Assembly (NCBI RefSeq): GCF_000171235.2
Contig: NZ_ABEA03000149.1
Span: 1-44,778 of the forward strand
Origin: Geminisphaera colitermitum TAV2
GTDB lineage: Bacteria > Verrucomicrobiota > Verrucomicrobiia > Opitutales > Opitutaceae
Reading direction: 5' to 3'
Length of the DNA: 44,778 bases
Made by a program: the position numbers and the translations under genes. Every line of letters begins with the position of its first letter. Within the stretch, counting starts at the first letter, position 1. The notes under the pieces are model-generated. The model made no database searches, was not told the origin of the DNA, and worked only from the letters and a program-made list of their open reading frames with translations. Positions 32,532 through 43,292 of this stretch are shown in pieces.

Positions 32532-33302
32532 ATGTCCGACAACACCAGCATCGTCCCCCCTCCCCCCCCCCCCCCGGCCACCACGCCGCAGCGCGAAGTC
32601 GTGATCGAAACCCGCGCCCTCACCAAACGCTTCGGCACTGTCACCGCGCTCGATCACGTGGACCTCAAAATCCGCCAGGGCGAATTCCTCGCCTTCATGG
32701 GCGCGTCCGGCTCGGGCAAGACGACGCTGATGAACATCCTCACCTGCCTCGACACCCCGACCGATGGCCACGTGCTGGTGGATGGCGCCGACCTCGCCAC
32801 GCTGGACGATGAAGGCCGTCGCGTGTTTCGCGCCGAAAAGATCGGTCTCGTTTTCCAGCAATTCCACCTCATCCCCTACCTCAGCGCCTTGGAAAACCTC
32901 ATGCTCGCGCAGCACTACCACAGCATGGCGGATGAAGCCGCCGCGCGCGCCGTGCTCGACAAGGTCGGACTCGGCCACCGCGTCACGCACCTCCCGCACC
33001 AACTCTCCGGCGGCGAACAACAACGCGTATGCATCGCCCGCGCCCTGGTCAACGAACCGCGTTTCATCTTCGCCGACGAACCAACAGGAAATCTCGACGA
33101 GGAAAACGAACGCATCGTGCTCGGACTCCTGCGCGAACTCCACCAGCAAGGCCGCACCATCATCATGGTCACGCACAACCCCGATCTCACCTGTCACGTG
33201 GACCGCGTCGTGCGCCTGCACCACGGCAAGATCGTGACTGACGTGGCCACCTGCGCCGCCAACTGCCCGATTCTCCCCGCGCGCACCGGCCCCGCGAAAT
33301 GA
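32532..33302 (+). CDS. ABC transporter ATPase of the LolD/MacB type
   Basis: 256 residues with all ABC motifs: Walker [10 protein letters not shown] (57-65), Q-loop [13 protein letters not shown], signature LSGGEQQRV (158-166) and Walker [10 protein letters not shown] (178-186), with H-loop MVTHNPDL. This is the LolD/MacB/FtsE group, which pairs with FtsX-type permeases such as the gene just upstream. The first 20 residues are a Pro run from a C14 tract (32562-32575) plus a C6 before it, just after the start. The C-terminus carries CAANC, a CxxxC pair beyond the usual end. The C14 run is in frame; a slip would remove the ATPase. It is convergent with the next gene, 24 bases away. Confidence 0.9.
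   Translation: MSDNTSIVPPPPPPPATTPQREVVIETRALTKRFGTVTALDHVDLKIRQGEFLAFMGASGSGKTTLMNILTCLDTPTDGHVLVDGADLATLDDEGRRVFRAEKIGLVFQQFHLIPYLSALENLMLAQHYHSMADEAAARAVLDKVGLGHRVTHLPHQLSGGEQQRVCIARALVNEPRFIFADEPTGNLDEENERIVLGLLRELHQQGRTIIMVTHNPDLTCHVDRVVRLHHGKIVTDVATCAANCPILPARTGPAK
32562..32575. repeat. C14 run near the start of the ATPase gene
   Basis: Fourteen C bases, separated by one T from a C6, encode most of a seven-proline run at residues 9-15, in frame. Confidence 0.92.
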
Positions 33303-33326
33303 CGCCGACGGCGGCGTCCGGCGAAA

Positions 33327-34799
33327 TTACGCGTTCGCCGCCGCCTTCAGTTCGTGCAGGTAGCGGTCGATCTTGTTGGCCGTGATGACGCCGTAGTTGA
33401 TCGTGCCCAGCCAGCCCGACATGATGATGCCCACGCTGCCCGCGTGGTAGAGACCGGGAAGTTTTTCGCTCAGGCTCATCGACACCGGCAGACCCTCGAA
33501 CTTGGTGCCGAACGAAGTGCCCTGCGTGTGCGTCGTGTAACGCTCGATCGTGCGCGGAGTGGCCGCCTCGCGCCAGTCGATCTTCTCGCGCACGCCGGGA
33601 ATGAACCGCTCCAACGACGTGACGGCCTCCTCGATCAAGCGCGTTTTGTGCCGTTCGTAATCCTCCTCGCTCATCTGCTCCCAGTCCGGGTAACGCCCGT
33701 TGAGCGAGGCAACCACCGTGTAGCGGTCCGAGCCGGGGCGCGTTTCCGGATAATACACCGAGAACGTGCGGCTCGTCGTGTGCAGGTCGGTGATCTCCCG
33801 CGGGCTGTAACGCTCCGCCGCCGACGTGAAGACGAGGTCGCCAATGTGCGGAATTGTCTCCCCTTTTCGGATACCGAGGTAAACCTGGCACGAACTCGTG
33901 TTGACGCGCACCGCGCGCGCCTGCTCCACGAAGTCCGCCGGGAAATTTTCCTCACCGGCCAGGCGGAAGATTGTGTTCTTGATGTTGGCGTTGGAGAGCA
34001 CCGCCTTGGCACGAATCACGCGGCCCGTGCTGGACACGATGCCACACGCGACCTTGCGTTTGCCCCCCCCCCCCCCTGCGTCAGGCATGTCGCGCTCCTC
34101 GACGAGAATGCGCTCGACGAGCGCCTTCTTGCGCAGTTCCACGCCGTTCCTGCGCAACTCGTCGCACATTTTCTCGATGAGCAGATCCGAACCGCCGCGA
34201 AACGTAAAAACCCCCGCGCCCATGAAGTTGCTGAACACGATGCCAAACGTGATCGCCGGGTCCTCCATCGTGGAGCCGTTGGCGTAGGCGATTGGCTCCA
34301 TGAGCAGGCGATGCACGTCGTCACGTCCCGGGAAAAACCGTTCGAACATCTGCCCGGTCGTCTCCGGGTTGTTGTCGTAGTAATTCATCTCGCGCAGGTG
34401 CTCGTAGAACGCCTCGACTTGGGCGCGATCCACGCGGAACTGCTCCACCAGCACCCGCGTGTAGTCCTCGCGCGTGAACGTCGTCCACACATCCATCTGC
34501 GGATTGACGAACCGGATGTCCTTCAGTTGCACGATCGAGTCGGCGATTTCCTTCGTCCAGTAGCGGCGGCAGCTTTTTATCATGCCGCTGGGAAACCCAT
34601 GCAGCGAGATGTCGAAAATATGTCCGCCCTTGCGCGTAAACCACGTGGCCAGCCCGCCGAACTGGTAATGATGTTCGATGACGAGCACCCGATGCCCTGC
34701 CTTGGCGAGGACGTTTGCGCCGGTGAGTCCGCCAAGTCCGCTGCCGATCACGATCACGTCGTATTCATCGGCGACACCTTTTAACCAGTCGTAAGCCAT
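33327..34799 (-). CDS. FAD-dependent phytoene desaturase/carotenoid isomerase-like oxidoreductase
   Basis: 490 residues. The N-terminal dinucleotide-binding motif [32 protein letters not shown] (about residues 13-43) and [12 protein letters not shown] are hallmarks of the CrtI/CrtISO flavoprotein superfamily. The C-terminal end has [32 protein letters not shown], the second FAD-contact block. In this group some members make carotenoids or quinone-linked products; the substrate cannot be told here. A C14 run (34063-34076) encodes five Gly in a loop ([11 protein letters not shown]) between two strands, in frame. The gene is alone between the ABC pair and a spacer. Confidence 0.85.
   Translation of the reverse strand: MAYDWLKGVADEYDVIVIGSGLGGLTGANVLAKAGHRVLVIEHHYQFGGLATWFTRKGGHIFDISLHGFPSGMIKSCRRYWTKEIADSIVQLKDIRFVNPQMDVWTTFTREDYTRVLVEQFRVDRAQVEAFYEHLREMNYYDNNPETTGQMFERFFPGRDDVHRLLMEPIAYANGSTMEDPAITFGIVFSNFMGAGVFTFRGGSDLLIEKMCDELRRNGVELRKKALVERILVEERDMPDAGGGGGKRKVACGIVSSTGRVIRAKAVLSNANIKNTIFRLAGEENFPADFVEQARAVRVNTSSCQVYLGIRKGETIPHIGDLVFTSAAERYSPREITDLHTTSRTFSVYYPETRPGSDRYTVVASLNGRYPDWEQMSEEDYERHKTRLIEEAVTSLERFIPGVREKIDWREAATPRTIERYTTHTQGTSFGTKFEGLPVSMSLSEKLPGLYHAGSVGIIMSGWLGTINYGVITANKIDRYLHELKAAANA
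34063..34076. repeat. C14 run inside the CrtI-like gene
   Basis: It reads as G14 on the coding strand and encodes the Gly run in [11 protein letters not shown]. The run is in frame. Confidence 0.9.
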
Positions 34800-35047
34800 G
34801 GTTCGTTAGGAAAAAATTAGAAAAAAATCGGAGGAAAATTGGGAAAACCGCCGAGTGAAAAGCCCGGCCCGGTGAGCGCAAGGGCGGTTTTGCACGAAAC
34901 CCGCCCGGAGGCGGATAACCGGACCCAGATCAGAGCAAAAATTAATACGTTGCATTCAATCCGGTTTTTTAATGCATCCGCAAAAGAAATGTTCGCCATC
35001 ATTGATGGAACCGTATTTGAAATGTGTCGTCTTAACCCCTTTCAGCC

Positions 35048-35248
35048 ATGCTTCCCCCACCACGGTTAACCCGAGAGATTCTTGATGAAGATCTGCAAAT
35101 CATACGTGCGACGCTCGTCGTTCTTCATGACGACCTGCACCGGCTGTCATCCGATGCCGGCGACGCGGTGAAACGCGCGCTCGCCTCCATTGATGAGGCC
35201 CGCTCCGCCGTCACTTGCTCGCAAACGGCCGACATCGCAAACGGCTGA
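35048..35248 (+). CDS. Possible small helical protein
   Basis: 66 residues, largely amphipathic helix (LTREILDEDLQIIRATLVVLHDDLHRLSSDAGDAVKRALASIDEARSAV). No family recognised, no Shine-Dalgarno sequence. Codon use is like that of its neighbours. A C14 run follows 10 bases after the stop. It may be a genuine small gene or a chance frame. Confidence 0.4.
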   Translation: MLPPPRLTREILDEDLQIIRATLVVLHDDLHRLSSDAGDAVKRALASIDEARSAVTCSQTADIANG

Positions 35249-35258
35249 CACCAGCCGT

Positions 35259-35272
35259 CCCCCCCCCCCCCC
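35259..35272. repeat. C14 run upstream of the flavoprotein gene
   Basis: The tract lies 91 bases before the start at 35364. It could affect promoter spacing. Confidence 0.88.
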
Positions 35273-35363
35273 GCCGCCGCCGTTTGTTTTCTCCATGCCT
35301 TCGTCGGCATTCTCACGCTGTCTTTGTTTCCCTGAATGACAGGGCTGCCCCACGCTTGGCGGC

Positions 35364-36773
35364 ATGTCTTTCATCAATGAGCCAGCCCGCTCCATTCCCG
35401 TCAGCCACGAAGCCGACATCTGCGTCCTCGGGGGCAGTTGCACGGGACTTTTCGCCGCCGTTCGCGCCGCCCGACTGGGTGCGCGCGTCGTCATCGTGGA
35501 AAAGGACAACTGCTTCGGTGGCATCGCCACCACCTCCATGGTCAACGTCTGGCACTCGCTCTGGAGCACCGACGGCCAGCGTCAAATCATCGCCGGGCTG
35601 ACCTCGGAAGTCATTGAGCGCCTTGAACACCGCGGCGCGCTGCGTCGTTACGAAAAGACCAACCCGTCCACCGGCTTCGCCTTCAACTCCGAGGAACTCA
35701 AAATCGAACTCGATCAACTCGCGCTCGACTCCTCCCGCCCCTCCCGCCCGACCGGCGGTGCCGCTGGCGGCGGACGACTCGAAATTCTGTTTCACACCGT
35801 TTTTGTGGCCCCCTCCGTCAACGACGACGGACGCCTCGAAGCCGTTTTTATCGAAAACAAATCCGGCCGCTCCGCCATCAAGGCCGCACTCTTCATTGAT
35901 GCCACCGGCGACGGCGACCTCGCCCATCGCCTCGGTTGTCCGTCCTACACCGCCGTCCACACGCAACCCTCCACCGCCTGCGCCCGTTTCAGCGGATGGG
36001 AAACCCTCGGCGACTACTCCCATCGCTACGGCGAACTCCTCCGCCAGCACGGTCCCGACTACGGACTCCCCGCCGGCTTCGCCTGGGGCTCCGACACGCC
36101 CGCCTCGCGCACCCACATGCTTGCCGCCACGCGTATCCAGAATATCGATCCGGCCAACGCCGCCGACCTCACGCGCGGAGAGATTGAAGGCCGCCGCCAG
36201 GTGCGCGCCATCCACGACTTGCTTCGCCGTGCCGTGCCCGGCTCCGATCTTCGCCTTGAGGCGCTCCCCGCCCGGCTCGGCCTGCGCGAATCCCACCACA
36301 TCCGCTGCGCGTATCAACTCACCGGAGACGACGTGCTCGGCGGCCGTTCCTTCGACGACACCATCGCCCAAGGCAGTTATCGCGTGGACATCCACCACCA
36401 GGAAAAACCCGGCATCACCCTGCGTTACCTTGACGGCACCGAGACCTACAACGTCCCCGGCCATCCCCAGGTGCGCGGTCGCTGGCGTCCGGAAAATACG
36501 TCCGCCGCCACGCCGGACCCCGTGTATTACCAAATCCCCTACCGCTCGCTTCTGCCCCAGGGAGGCCACGACAACCTGATCGTGGCCGGCCGCATGCTTG
36601 ACGCCGATCCGGTGGCCAACGGTGCAATCCGCGTAATGGTCAATCTCAACCAGACCGGCGAAGCCGCCGGCGTGGCCGCAGTGCTGGCACTGCGCGACGG
36701 AACCGGTTTCCCGCAAGTTGATCCCGTCCGCCTTCGCGCCGCGCTCCGCGATGGCGGCTCGACGCTGGAATAA
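35364..36773 (+). CDS. FAD-dependent oxidoreductase (FAD_oxidored family)
   Basis: 469 residues. The N-terminal FAD motif is DICVLGGSCTGLFAAVRAARLGARVVIVEKDNCFGG (about residues 18-53). SAIKAALFIDATGDGDLAHRLGCP (about 171-195) and a C-terminal NLIVAGRMLDADPVANGAIRVMVNLNQTGEAAGVAAVLAL (about 410-450) complete the family layout. This PF12831-type group is frequent in polysaccharide-degrading Bacteroidetes and Verrucomicrobia near sugar catabolic genes; the substrate is unknown. No signal peptide is seen, though such proteins can be exported elsewhere. A MITE begins 5 bases after the stop. Confidence 0.8.
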   Translation: MSFINEPARSIPVSHEADICVLGGSCTGLFAAVRAARLGARVVIVEKDNCFGGIATTSMVNVWHSLWSTDGQRQIIAGLTSEVIERLEHRGALRRYEKTNPSTGFAFNSEELKIELDQLALDSSRPSRPTGGAAGGGRLEILFHTVFVAPSVNDDGRLEAVFIENKSGRSAIKAALFIDATGDGDLAHRLGCPSYTAVHTQPSTACARFSGWETLGDYSHRYGELLRQHGPDYGLPAGFAWGSDTPASRTHMLAATRIQNIDPANAADLTRGEIEGRRQVRAIHDLLRRAVPGSDLRLEALPARLGLRESHHIRCAYQLTGDDVLGGRSFDDTIAQGSYRVDIHHQEKPGITLRYLDGTETYNVPGHPQVRGRWRPENTSAATPDPVYYQIPYRSLLPQGGHDNLIVAGRMLDADPVANGAIRVMVNLNQTGEAAGVAAVLALRDGTGFPQVDPVRLRAALRDGGSTLE

Positions 36774-36778
36774 ACCTA

Positions 36779-36949
36779 AGGGAGGTTCTAAAAATTCATT
36801 TTTGCACAGAAGATAACCAAGGAAACGAAGATGAAAACAGGGAGCATAATTTGTTCTAAATTATTTATTTCTAATATTTTATTAAAAACAAAAATTCCAC
36901 TTCAATTGATTGTCTTCGTTACCTTCTGTGCAATTTTTAGAACCTCCCC
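36779..36949. mobile_element. MITE family H (171 bp)
   Basis: The ends pair as GGGAGGTTCTAAAAATT on both sides (with one variable outermost base) and further in as TTGCACAGAAG. The element is flanked by TA (36777-36778 and 36950-36951). The interior is AT-rich with no ORF. The right-hand TA is shared with the left end of the IS element that follows. Confidence 0.8.
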
Positions 36950-36951
36950 TA

Positions 36952-37782
36952 GGGCGTGTAGTCACGAGATTGAAGCCCAGAGGATGGCACACCTGAATTG
37001 GACGGCAGCGAGGAAAGAGGAGGCTCGTTTTGCGTATCGGGTTGCGATGCCGCGCCATTGCTTGAGTCGTAGGAATGCATTTTCTACCAGATGCCTGATC
37101 CGATAAAGATAAGGGTCATATTCGCGTTGTTCTATGCGATTGGTCTTTGGAGGAATCTGCGGGCAGATGCCTGCGGCCTGCGCCATTTCGATGATGGCGT
37201 TGGTGTCATATCCCTTGTCGGCGATCAGATGGTCTGCGGCAATGCCTTCAATCAACCTGCCAGCCTGTGTGCAATCAGCCGTGGAACCCGCTGTAACAAT
37301 GACTCGCACCGGCATACCATGCGCATCCACGGCCAAATGTAGTTTGGTGTTTCGCCCCCTTTTGTCAGACCGATCGCCTCGTTTCCACCTCTGGCTCCCG
37401 CCGCATGCGGATGGATTTTGACATGACTGGCATCAATCATCAGCCACTCAAAATCGGGCTCGTTCATCAGTTCCGACAACAGGCGCTCCCAATGCCCCTT
37501 GTCTCTCCAGCGACAAAAACGCCTGTGCGTGTTGCTCCACCCTCCGTAATCCTCTGGAAGATCCCTCCAAGGCGCACCAGTGCGTAAAATCCACAGAACC
37601 GCGTTGAGGAACTTGCGGTTGTCCTCCGCCACCCCTCCCCACGCTCCTTTCCTTCCAGGTAGCAGCGGCTCCAGAACGCTCCAAACTCGGTCCGAAATGT
37701 CGTGACGGTGTTGATCTTTCGCCATGCTGACATTCTCCATCACAAAAAAACTCAGTCAATCTTATCTCGTGACTACACGCTC
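36952..37782 (-). mobile_element. IS5-family (IS427-like) insertion sequence
   Basis: 831 bp with termini GGGCGTGTAGTCACGAGAT on the left and GAGCGTGTAGTCACGAGAT on the right, read inward, differing at one base. TA flanks both sides (36950-36951 and 37783-37784). The length, 2-bp TA duplication and two-frame transposase on the minus strand fit the IS427 group. It is probably intact and capable of moving. Confidence 0.85.
36962..37725 (-). CDS. IS427-like transposase, two frames joined by -1 frameshifting
   Basis: The first frame (from MAKDQHRHD, ATG 37725) and the second (to the stop at 36962) join at the slippery AAAAGGGGG at 37363-37355, giving about 254 residues. After the shift the protein continues GGRNTKLHLAVDAHG, as in IS5-family transposases. 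The DDE triad is visible: MIDASHVKIHPHAAGA (first D), LIADKGYDTN (second D) and RHLVENAFLRLKQWRGIATRYAK (E with following basic residues). Frames and motif order are typical of this group, so this is programmed frameshifting rather than decay. Confidence 0.85.
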
Positions 37783-37910
37783 TAAAGAGATGCTATGAAA
37801 ATCATTTTTCTCATGCAGAGACATCGGAGACCAATCCGCTCATTCATGGGTTGTTAATCTGACCGGGGAATTTGCCTCGGTGGAGATCGTGAGGGATTTT
37901 GGTTGTCGCC

Positions 37911-38414
37911 ATGACATCCAAAACGTTCCTGCCGACTCTCGCATTCGCTGCTACGCTCATTGCCCTCATGGGCTGTTCCGCGAACGATAACGACAGCACC
38001 GACGACCACGCACCCGCCCAAGTCCAAGCCATCTGGCTGACGGACTACCCCGCCGCCGTCCAACAAGCCGCCGCCGAAAAAAAACGGCTGCTGCTTGATT
38101 TCACCGGCTCCGACTGGTGCCACTGGTGCATCCAACTCGACAAGGAGGTTTTTTCGCGCAAGGCGTTCGTCGATTATGCCACCCAAAACCTCGTCCTTGT
38201 GAAACTCGATTTCCCCGCCGACAAGCCGCAAAGCGACGCCCTGAAAGAGCAAAACATGACGCTTGCCCGCAAATATGAGGTCCAGGGTTTCCCAACCATC
38301 GTCGTGCTCGACTCCAGTGAAAAAGAACTCGGCATGCTCGGCTACCAGCCCGGCGGACCTAAAAAGTGGATCGAATCGCTCGAAAAACTGACCGGCCCGG
38401 CGAACAGCTTTTAG
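37911..38414 (+). CDS. Thioredoxin-fold lipoprotein
   Basis: 167 residues from ATG 37911; the ATG at 37899 is weaker. The lipobox LIALMGC places a lipid-modified Cys at residue 22. The mature protein has a thioredoxin-like fold with WCHWC (C70 and C73, CHWC type) and cis-Pro in GFPTIVV (P128), close to the DUF255/thioredoxin_7 group. It is likely anchored to the outer face of a membrane and reduces or isomerises disulfides in exported proteins. It is located just after the IS. A 14-bp perfect hairpin follows the stop. The distance of the start from the IS end is 129 bases, so the native promoter may have been displaced. Confidence 0.85.
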   Translation: MTSKTFLPTLAFAATLIALMGCSANDNDSTDDHAPAQVQAIWLTDYPAAVQQAAAEKKRLLLDFTGSDWCHWCIQLDKEVFSRKAFVDYATQNLVLVKLDFPADKPQSDALKEQNMTLARKYEVQGFPTIVVLDSSEKELGMLGYQPGGPKKWIESLEKLTGPANSF

Positions 38415-38426
38415 TGCCTTTAAACT

Positions 38427-38458
38427 CTGGAGGGCGGGTCTCCCGACCCGCCCTCCAG
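38427..38458. terminator. Perfect 14-bp hairpin after the thioredoxin gene
   Basis: CTGGAGGGCGGGTC pairs with GACCCGCCCTCCAG around a TCCC loop. There is no T run right after, so it may be a REP-type element instead of a classical intrinsic terminator. It starts 13 bases after the stop codon. Confidence 0.6.
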
Positions 38459-38776
38459 AACGAAAATCGCCCGCGAAAACAAAAAAATGGTAAAAACCGC
38501 TATTTCTTACCAAAAACGCCCTGTTTTCGCTAAAATCCTCCAAAAAATCGTCAAAAAATGAGAAAAATAGGGTGTTTTTAATATTTTCCAATGCCCGCTC
38601 TGGCGCACTTCGCGGCAACGCAGGACCATCGAAATTAGCTTAAAACCGGTCATTTTGATGTGATTTTGCGTTAAAATTGGTGGTTGCTTTGAAAAAAACA
38701 TTACCTTTGAACGCAAATCTTCAAAAGCTGACTAACATCGTTTGTTACGTTTCGCTCAATTCAACCCAAGCCTACC
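38459..38776. promoter_or_regulatory. AT-rich leader upstream of accB
   Basis: About 320 bases, strongly A/T-rich, with no gene that I can support. It must contain the accBC promoter; no convincing -35/-10 pair is assigned. The start codon of accB is TTG, and no strong Shine-Dalgarno sequence precedes it. Confidence 0.4.
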
Positions 38777-39274
38777 TTGGACCTAAAACAAATCACCAAA
38801 CTGATTGATCTGATGAAGCACTCTGATCTCACCGAATTTTCGGTCGAAGAAGAGGGTTTGAAACTCAAGATCTGTCGCTCATCCGGTTCCACTTCAGCCA
38901 TCCCTTCGGGCAGCGCCGCCCCCATCCCAGTGTTATCCGTCGCGCCCGTCCAGCAACCTCCCGGAACTGCCTCCGCACCGGCGTCGGCTTCTGACGCCTT
39001 CCCTTCCGCCTCCCCGGCAACCGACGAAGCAGGCATCACTTATATCAAATCCCCCATGGTCGGCACGTTCTACCGCGCCGCCTCGCCGGAGAGCAAAGTC
39101 TTCGCCGAACCGGGCACCAAGGTCGTCGAAAACTCCGTGGTCTGCATCATCGAGGCCATGAAGATCATGAACGAAATCCAAGCCGAGACCAAGGGCACCA
39201 TCATCGAAGCCCTCGTCGAAAACGGCCAGCCCGTCGAATACGGCCAGCGCCTGTTCAAAGTGAAACAGGGCTGA
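38777..39274 (+). CDS. accB: Biotin carboxyl carrier protein of acetyl-CoA carboxylase
   Basis: 165 residues, with TTG as start codon. The N-terminal helix [21 protein letters not shown] is typical of AccB. A Pro/Ala/Ser linker (about 36-85) precedes the biotinyl domain with [13 protein letters not shown] and the biotinylation site EAMKIMNE (K129). The protein carries biotin for the carboxylase and transferase subunits in fatty-acid synthesis. Its partner accC follows after a 122-base gap filled with a family C repeat. Length and order are as expected for the two-gene operon. Confidence 0.92.
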   Translation: MDLKQITKLIDLMKHSDLTEFSVEEEGLKLKICRSSGSTSAIPSGSAAPIPVLSVAPVQQPPGTASAPASASDAFPSASPATDEAGITYIKSPMVGTFYRAASPESKVFAEPGTKVVENSVVCIIEAMKIMNEIQAETKGTIIEALVENGQPVEYGQRLFKVKQG

Positions 39275-39279
39275 TGACA

Positions 39280-39382
39280 TTAACCACTAATGCACACTAA
39301 TAGACACTAATCAGAAACCCTGAAGTGCCTTATTTTAAAAAAGTTAATCCATTAGTGTTCATTATTACCCATTAGTGGTTAA
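39280..39382. mobile_element. MITE family C, copy 2, in the accB-accC spacer
   Basis: The arms 39280-39311 and 39351-39382 pair around TTAACCACTAATG with a few differences. The element begins 6 bases after the accB stop and ends 15 bases before the accC start, so it fills the operon gap. Confidence 0.85.
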
Positions 39383-39396
39383 AACTCTCTTTTCCC

Positions 39397-40761
<1,365 letters not shown>

Positions 40762-40792
40762 GGCGAAGCAAGCCTGGTTGCCCGGCTCGCGC

Positions 40793-41533
40793 TCACGGTG
40801 GCAGAGCCGGCAGCCTGAAGGCGCGTTCGATGAACGGCCCTTCGGTGTCCTCGGGTTGGTCGCCGATGGCGGCAATGATCTTGCCGCCTTCAAAAACCAG
40901 TTCGCGGCGGGCATCCGCTTTCCACAAACTCGTGTCGAGCGCGGCAAATCGCGCAGGCCGCATGACCAGCTTGGTATAACCGACATACCCGGCGGCGCGC
41001 AGATTCCGTTCCGTCGCCTCGCGCAGGTCCGGGTCGGTCCGCTCGCTGATAAAGACCACCTCCACCTTGCGCGCCAAGGCGAAGTGAAACAGATCAAGAA
41101 TCGGAGCGATGACCGGAGCCGAGGCACGTTGGCGCCACGCATCGCGCGCCGCGTTACCCACTGCGTTGCCTCCTCCCGTGTCGCCGTTGCTCCATTGGAA
41201 ATCGACTTCGCGCAACCCCGGAAAGTTGGAAAGCGCGGTGTCATCCACGTCGAGCACGAGAACGAGCCGTTCTCCGGCGCGTCGCGGCTGGCCCGCGCGC
41301 AGATCAATCCACGCCTTGGCCCGCGTGGCGATCTCCGTGATGTCGTGCAAATAAGCCCCGCTCTCATAATACGCGATGGCATCGCCCGGCGTGAGCGATG
41401 ACGAGCGGGCGCGAGACGTGCCGTCAGAGCCACTACCGTGCCCGGTGGAGACAGCGGTGTGGCAACCCGGGCCGACGGTCAGCACGACCAGTCCGGACAA
41501 AACGAGCAATGAAACCAAGGCGGCGGTGCTCAT
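40793..41533 (-). CDS. Lipoprotein acid phosphatase of the HAD/DDDD superfamily
   Basis: 246 residues from ATG 41533, which gives MSTAALVSLLVLSGLVVLTVGPGC with a lipobox-like ending and Cys at residue 24. ATGs at 41602 and 41614 would add an N-terminal stretch with no signal. The catalytic DxD is in LVLDVDDTALSNFPG (about 96-110); FISERTDPDLREATERNLRAAG and GDQPEDTEGPF supply the later HAD motifs. The fold matches class B/C acid phosphatases (5'-nucleotidase lipoprotein e(P4)-like), which free phosphate outside the cytoplasm. It lies downstream of the amino-acid permease, same strand. Confidence 0.78.
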   Translation of the reverse strand: MSTAALVSLLVLSGLVVLTVGPGCHTAVSTGHGSGSDGTSRARSSSLTPGDAIAYYESGAYLHDITEIATRAKAWIDLRAGQPRRAGERLVLVLDVDDTALSNFPGLREVDFQWSNGDTGGGNAVGNAARDAWRQRASAPVIAPILDLFHFALARKVEVVFISERTDPDLREATERNLRAAGYVGYTKLVMRPARFAALDTSLWKADARRELVFEGGKIIAAIGDQPEDTEGPFIERAFRLPALPP

Positions 41534-41705
41534 GACTCTGGCACCGGCGGCAGCGGCGGCTTCGCAAGCGATGCCGCGATCGATGGCAGGCGATGTAGGC
41601 ATGGTGTAAATCAAACAAGGTTGCCCGGTAAATTCAACTCTTCGGCTTCTGCCGCGGACTCATGCCGCGAATTACGACGCGATGCAACCATCGCGTCGCA
41701 CACGC

Positions 41706-43151
41706 TCACTTCGCGTCTGCCAAACCGATTGCGTCCTGTTTCGACGAACGGATTTTCCAGCCAATCCAGAGCAACAGCAACCAGGGCGGAATCAAGACCA
41801 CCGAGGTCCACATGCCGGCCAGCGTAGCCATGATGACGAGGATGAAACCCACGAACGCCAGACACAGGTAATTGGTGAACGGCGCTCCCCACGACGGGAA
41901 GCGCGATACATGCGCCTCGCGCTGCTTGGCTTGACGGAATTTCAGATGCGTGAAGCTGATCAACGCCCAGTTGAGCACCAAGGCAGCCACCACCAGCGCG
42001 ATCAGGTATTCGAGCGCCTTGGCCGGCATCGCGTAGTTGATGAGCACGCCGATGCCCGTGCCCGCCGCAGAGACTGCAATGGCCACCACGGGCACGCCGC
42101 GCTTGTCGAGCTTGAGCATGGCGCGGGGCGCGTTGCCCTTCATTGCCAGCCCGTAAAGCATGCGGCTGTTGCAATACACACCGCTGTTATAAACGGACAG
42201 TGCCGCCGTAAGGATCACGAAATTGAGGATGTGAGCCGCGTTGGGGATATGCATCTGCTTCAGGATGAGCACGAACGGGCTCGCCCCGTAACTGTCGCCC
42301 GCCTGCCCTGCCGCCACGATGTCAGCCGCCATTTGCGTCCAAGGCTTGAGCATCAGCATCACGGCCACCGCGCCCACGTAGAAAATCAGGATGCGGAAAA
42401 TCACCTGGTTGATCGCCTTCGGGATCGTCTTGTAGGGCTCGGCCGTCTCCGCCGCGCTCACGCCCACCAATTCCAGACCGCCGAAGGAAAACATTATTAT
42501 CACCAACGCTATACAGAATTCCTTAAAGCCATTCGCGAAAAACCCTCCGTGCTCCCACATGTTGGACACCTTTGCCTCCGGTCCCGCCCCGCCCGAGAAC
42601 AGCAGCCACCCGCCAAACACGATCATGCCGATAACCGCCAGCACCTTGATGATGGCGAACCAGAACTCGGCTTCGCCGAAGATTTTCACGTTGGCCAGAT
42701 TGATCGCGTTGATCAGCACAAAGAACACCAGCACCGGTATCCACTGCGGCATGTCGGGCACCCAGTAATGGATGTATTTGGCCACCGCCGTCAGCTCCGT
42801 CATGCCCACCAGCACGTAAAGCACCCAGTAATTCCAGCCCGACATGAACCCGGCAAACCCGCTCCAATACTTGTAGGCGAAGTGGCTGAACGACCCCGCG
42901 ACCGGCTCCTCCACGATCATCTCTCCGAGCTGGCGCATTATCAGGAACTCAATGATACCGCCAATCAAGTAACCGAGCATCATCGCCGGGCCAGCCAGTT
43001 TAATGACACCTGCCGAGCCGAGAAACAGCCCGGTGCCGATCGCACCGCCAAGGGCGATGAGTTGGATGTGACGGTTTTTGAGCCCGCGTTTGAGCGTGCC
43101 GTCAGCATTGTGAGTCTGGGAATTGGGTGCGGAGGAGGGAGATCCGTGCAT
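41706..43151 (-). CDS. APC-family amino-acid permease
   Basis: 481 residues with about twelve hydrophobic helices. The opening RGLKNRHIQLIALGGAIGTGLFLGSAGVI is the signature of the AAT subfamily (PheP/AroP/LysP/ProY type), with the G-A-I-G-T-G-L-F loop for substrate binding. EPVAGSFSHFAYKYW and FSFGGLELVGVSAAETAEPYKTIPKAINQVIFRI (about 225-260) confirm the subfamily. It is a cytoplasmic-membrane proton symporter for an amino acid; the substrate cannot be chosen by eye. The phosphatase follows 172 bases downstream, same strand. Confidence 0.9.
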   Translation of the reverse strand: MHGSPSSAPNSQTHNADGTLKRGLKNRHIQLIALGGAIGTGLFLGSAGVIKLAGPAMMLGYLIGGIIEFLIMRQLGEMIVEEPVAGSFSHFAYKYWSGFAGFMSGWNYWVLYVLVGMTELTAVAKYIHYWVPDMPQWIPVLVFFVLINAINLANVKIFGEAEFWFAIIKVLAVIGMIVFGGWLLFSGGAGPEAKVSNMWEHGGFFANGFKEFCIALVIIMFSFGGLELVGVSAAETAEPYKTIPKAINQVIFRILIFYVGAVAVMLMLKPWTQMAADIVAAGQAGDSYGASPFVLILKQMHIPNAAHILNFVILTAALSVYNSGVYCNSRMLYGLAMKGNAPRAMLKLDKRGVPVVAIAVSAAGTGIGVLINYAMPAKALEYLIALVVAALVLNWALISFTHLKFRQAKQREAHVSRFPSWGAPFTNYLCLAFVGFILVIMATLAGMWTSVVLIPPWLLLLWIGWKIRSSKQDAIGLADAK

Positions 43152-43292
43152 TGCAAAATCAACACAGGAGAACGGCTGTTAATCAACATCAGATAAACCC
43201 CCGATGCGCAGTGTGTCGGACGGGGAGTGGCGCGTATCCCGCCCCTGACGCTCCGTTTGACACCCGCCGCGACCCGCGCAACTTGCCTCGTC

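Larger units (their letters stand above)
34800..35363. promoter_or_regulatory. Spacer between two oxidoreductase genes
   Basis: About 560 bases between divergent genes. It contains an AT-rich area (34800-34840 and 34930-35000) that is a plausible promoter region for both, a small ORF and the C14 run. TGCATT and AATGCA (34950-34977) form a short inverted repeat that might be an operator; weak evidence. Confidence 0.35.

Noticed and set aside
33354-34784. 476-codon plus-strand frame
   Set aside because: Antisense to the CrtI-like flavoprotein.
36952-37782. Transposase as a pseudogene because of its frameshift
   Set aside because: The shift sits on an A4G5 slippery stretch where IS5-family members use programmed -1 frameshifting, and both parts have intact DDE residues.
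37854-38618. 254-codon minus-strand frame over the thioredoxin gene
   Set aside because: It is antisense to a lipoprotein with a lipobox and CHWC motif; the Phe-rich start comes from an AT-rich spacer.
41682-43196. 504-codon plus-strand frame
   Set aside because: Antisense to the amino-acid permease, whose helices and motifs are clear; the His/Arg-rich product is typical of a shadow frame.
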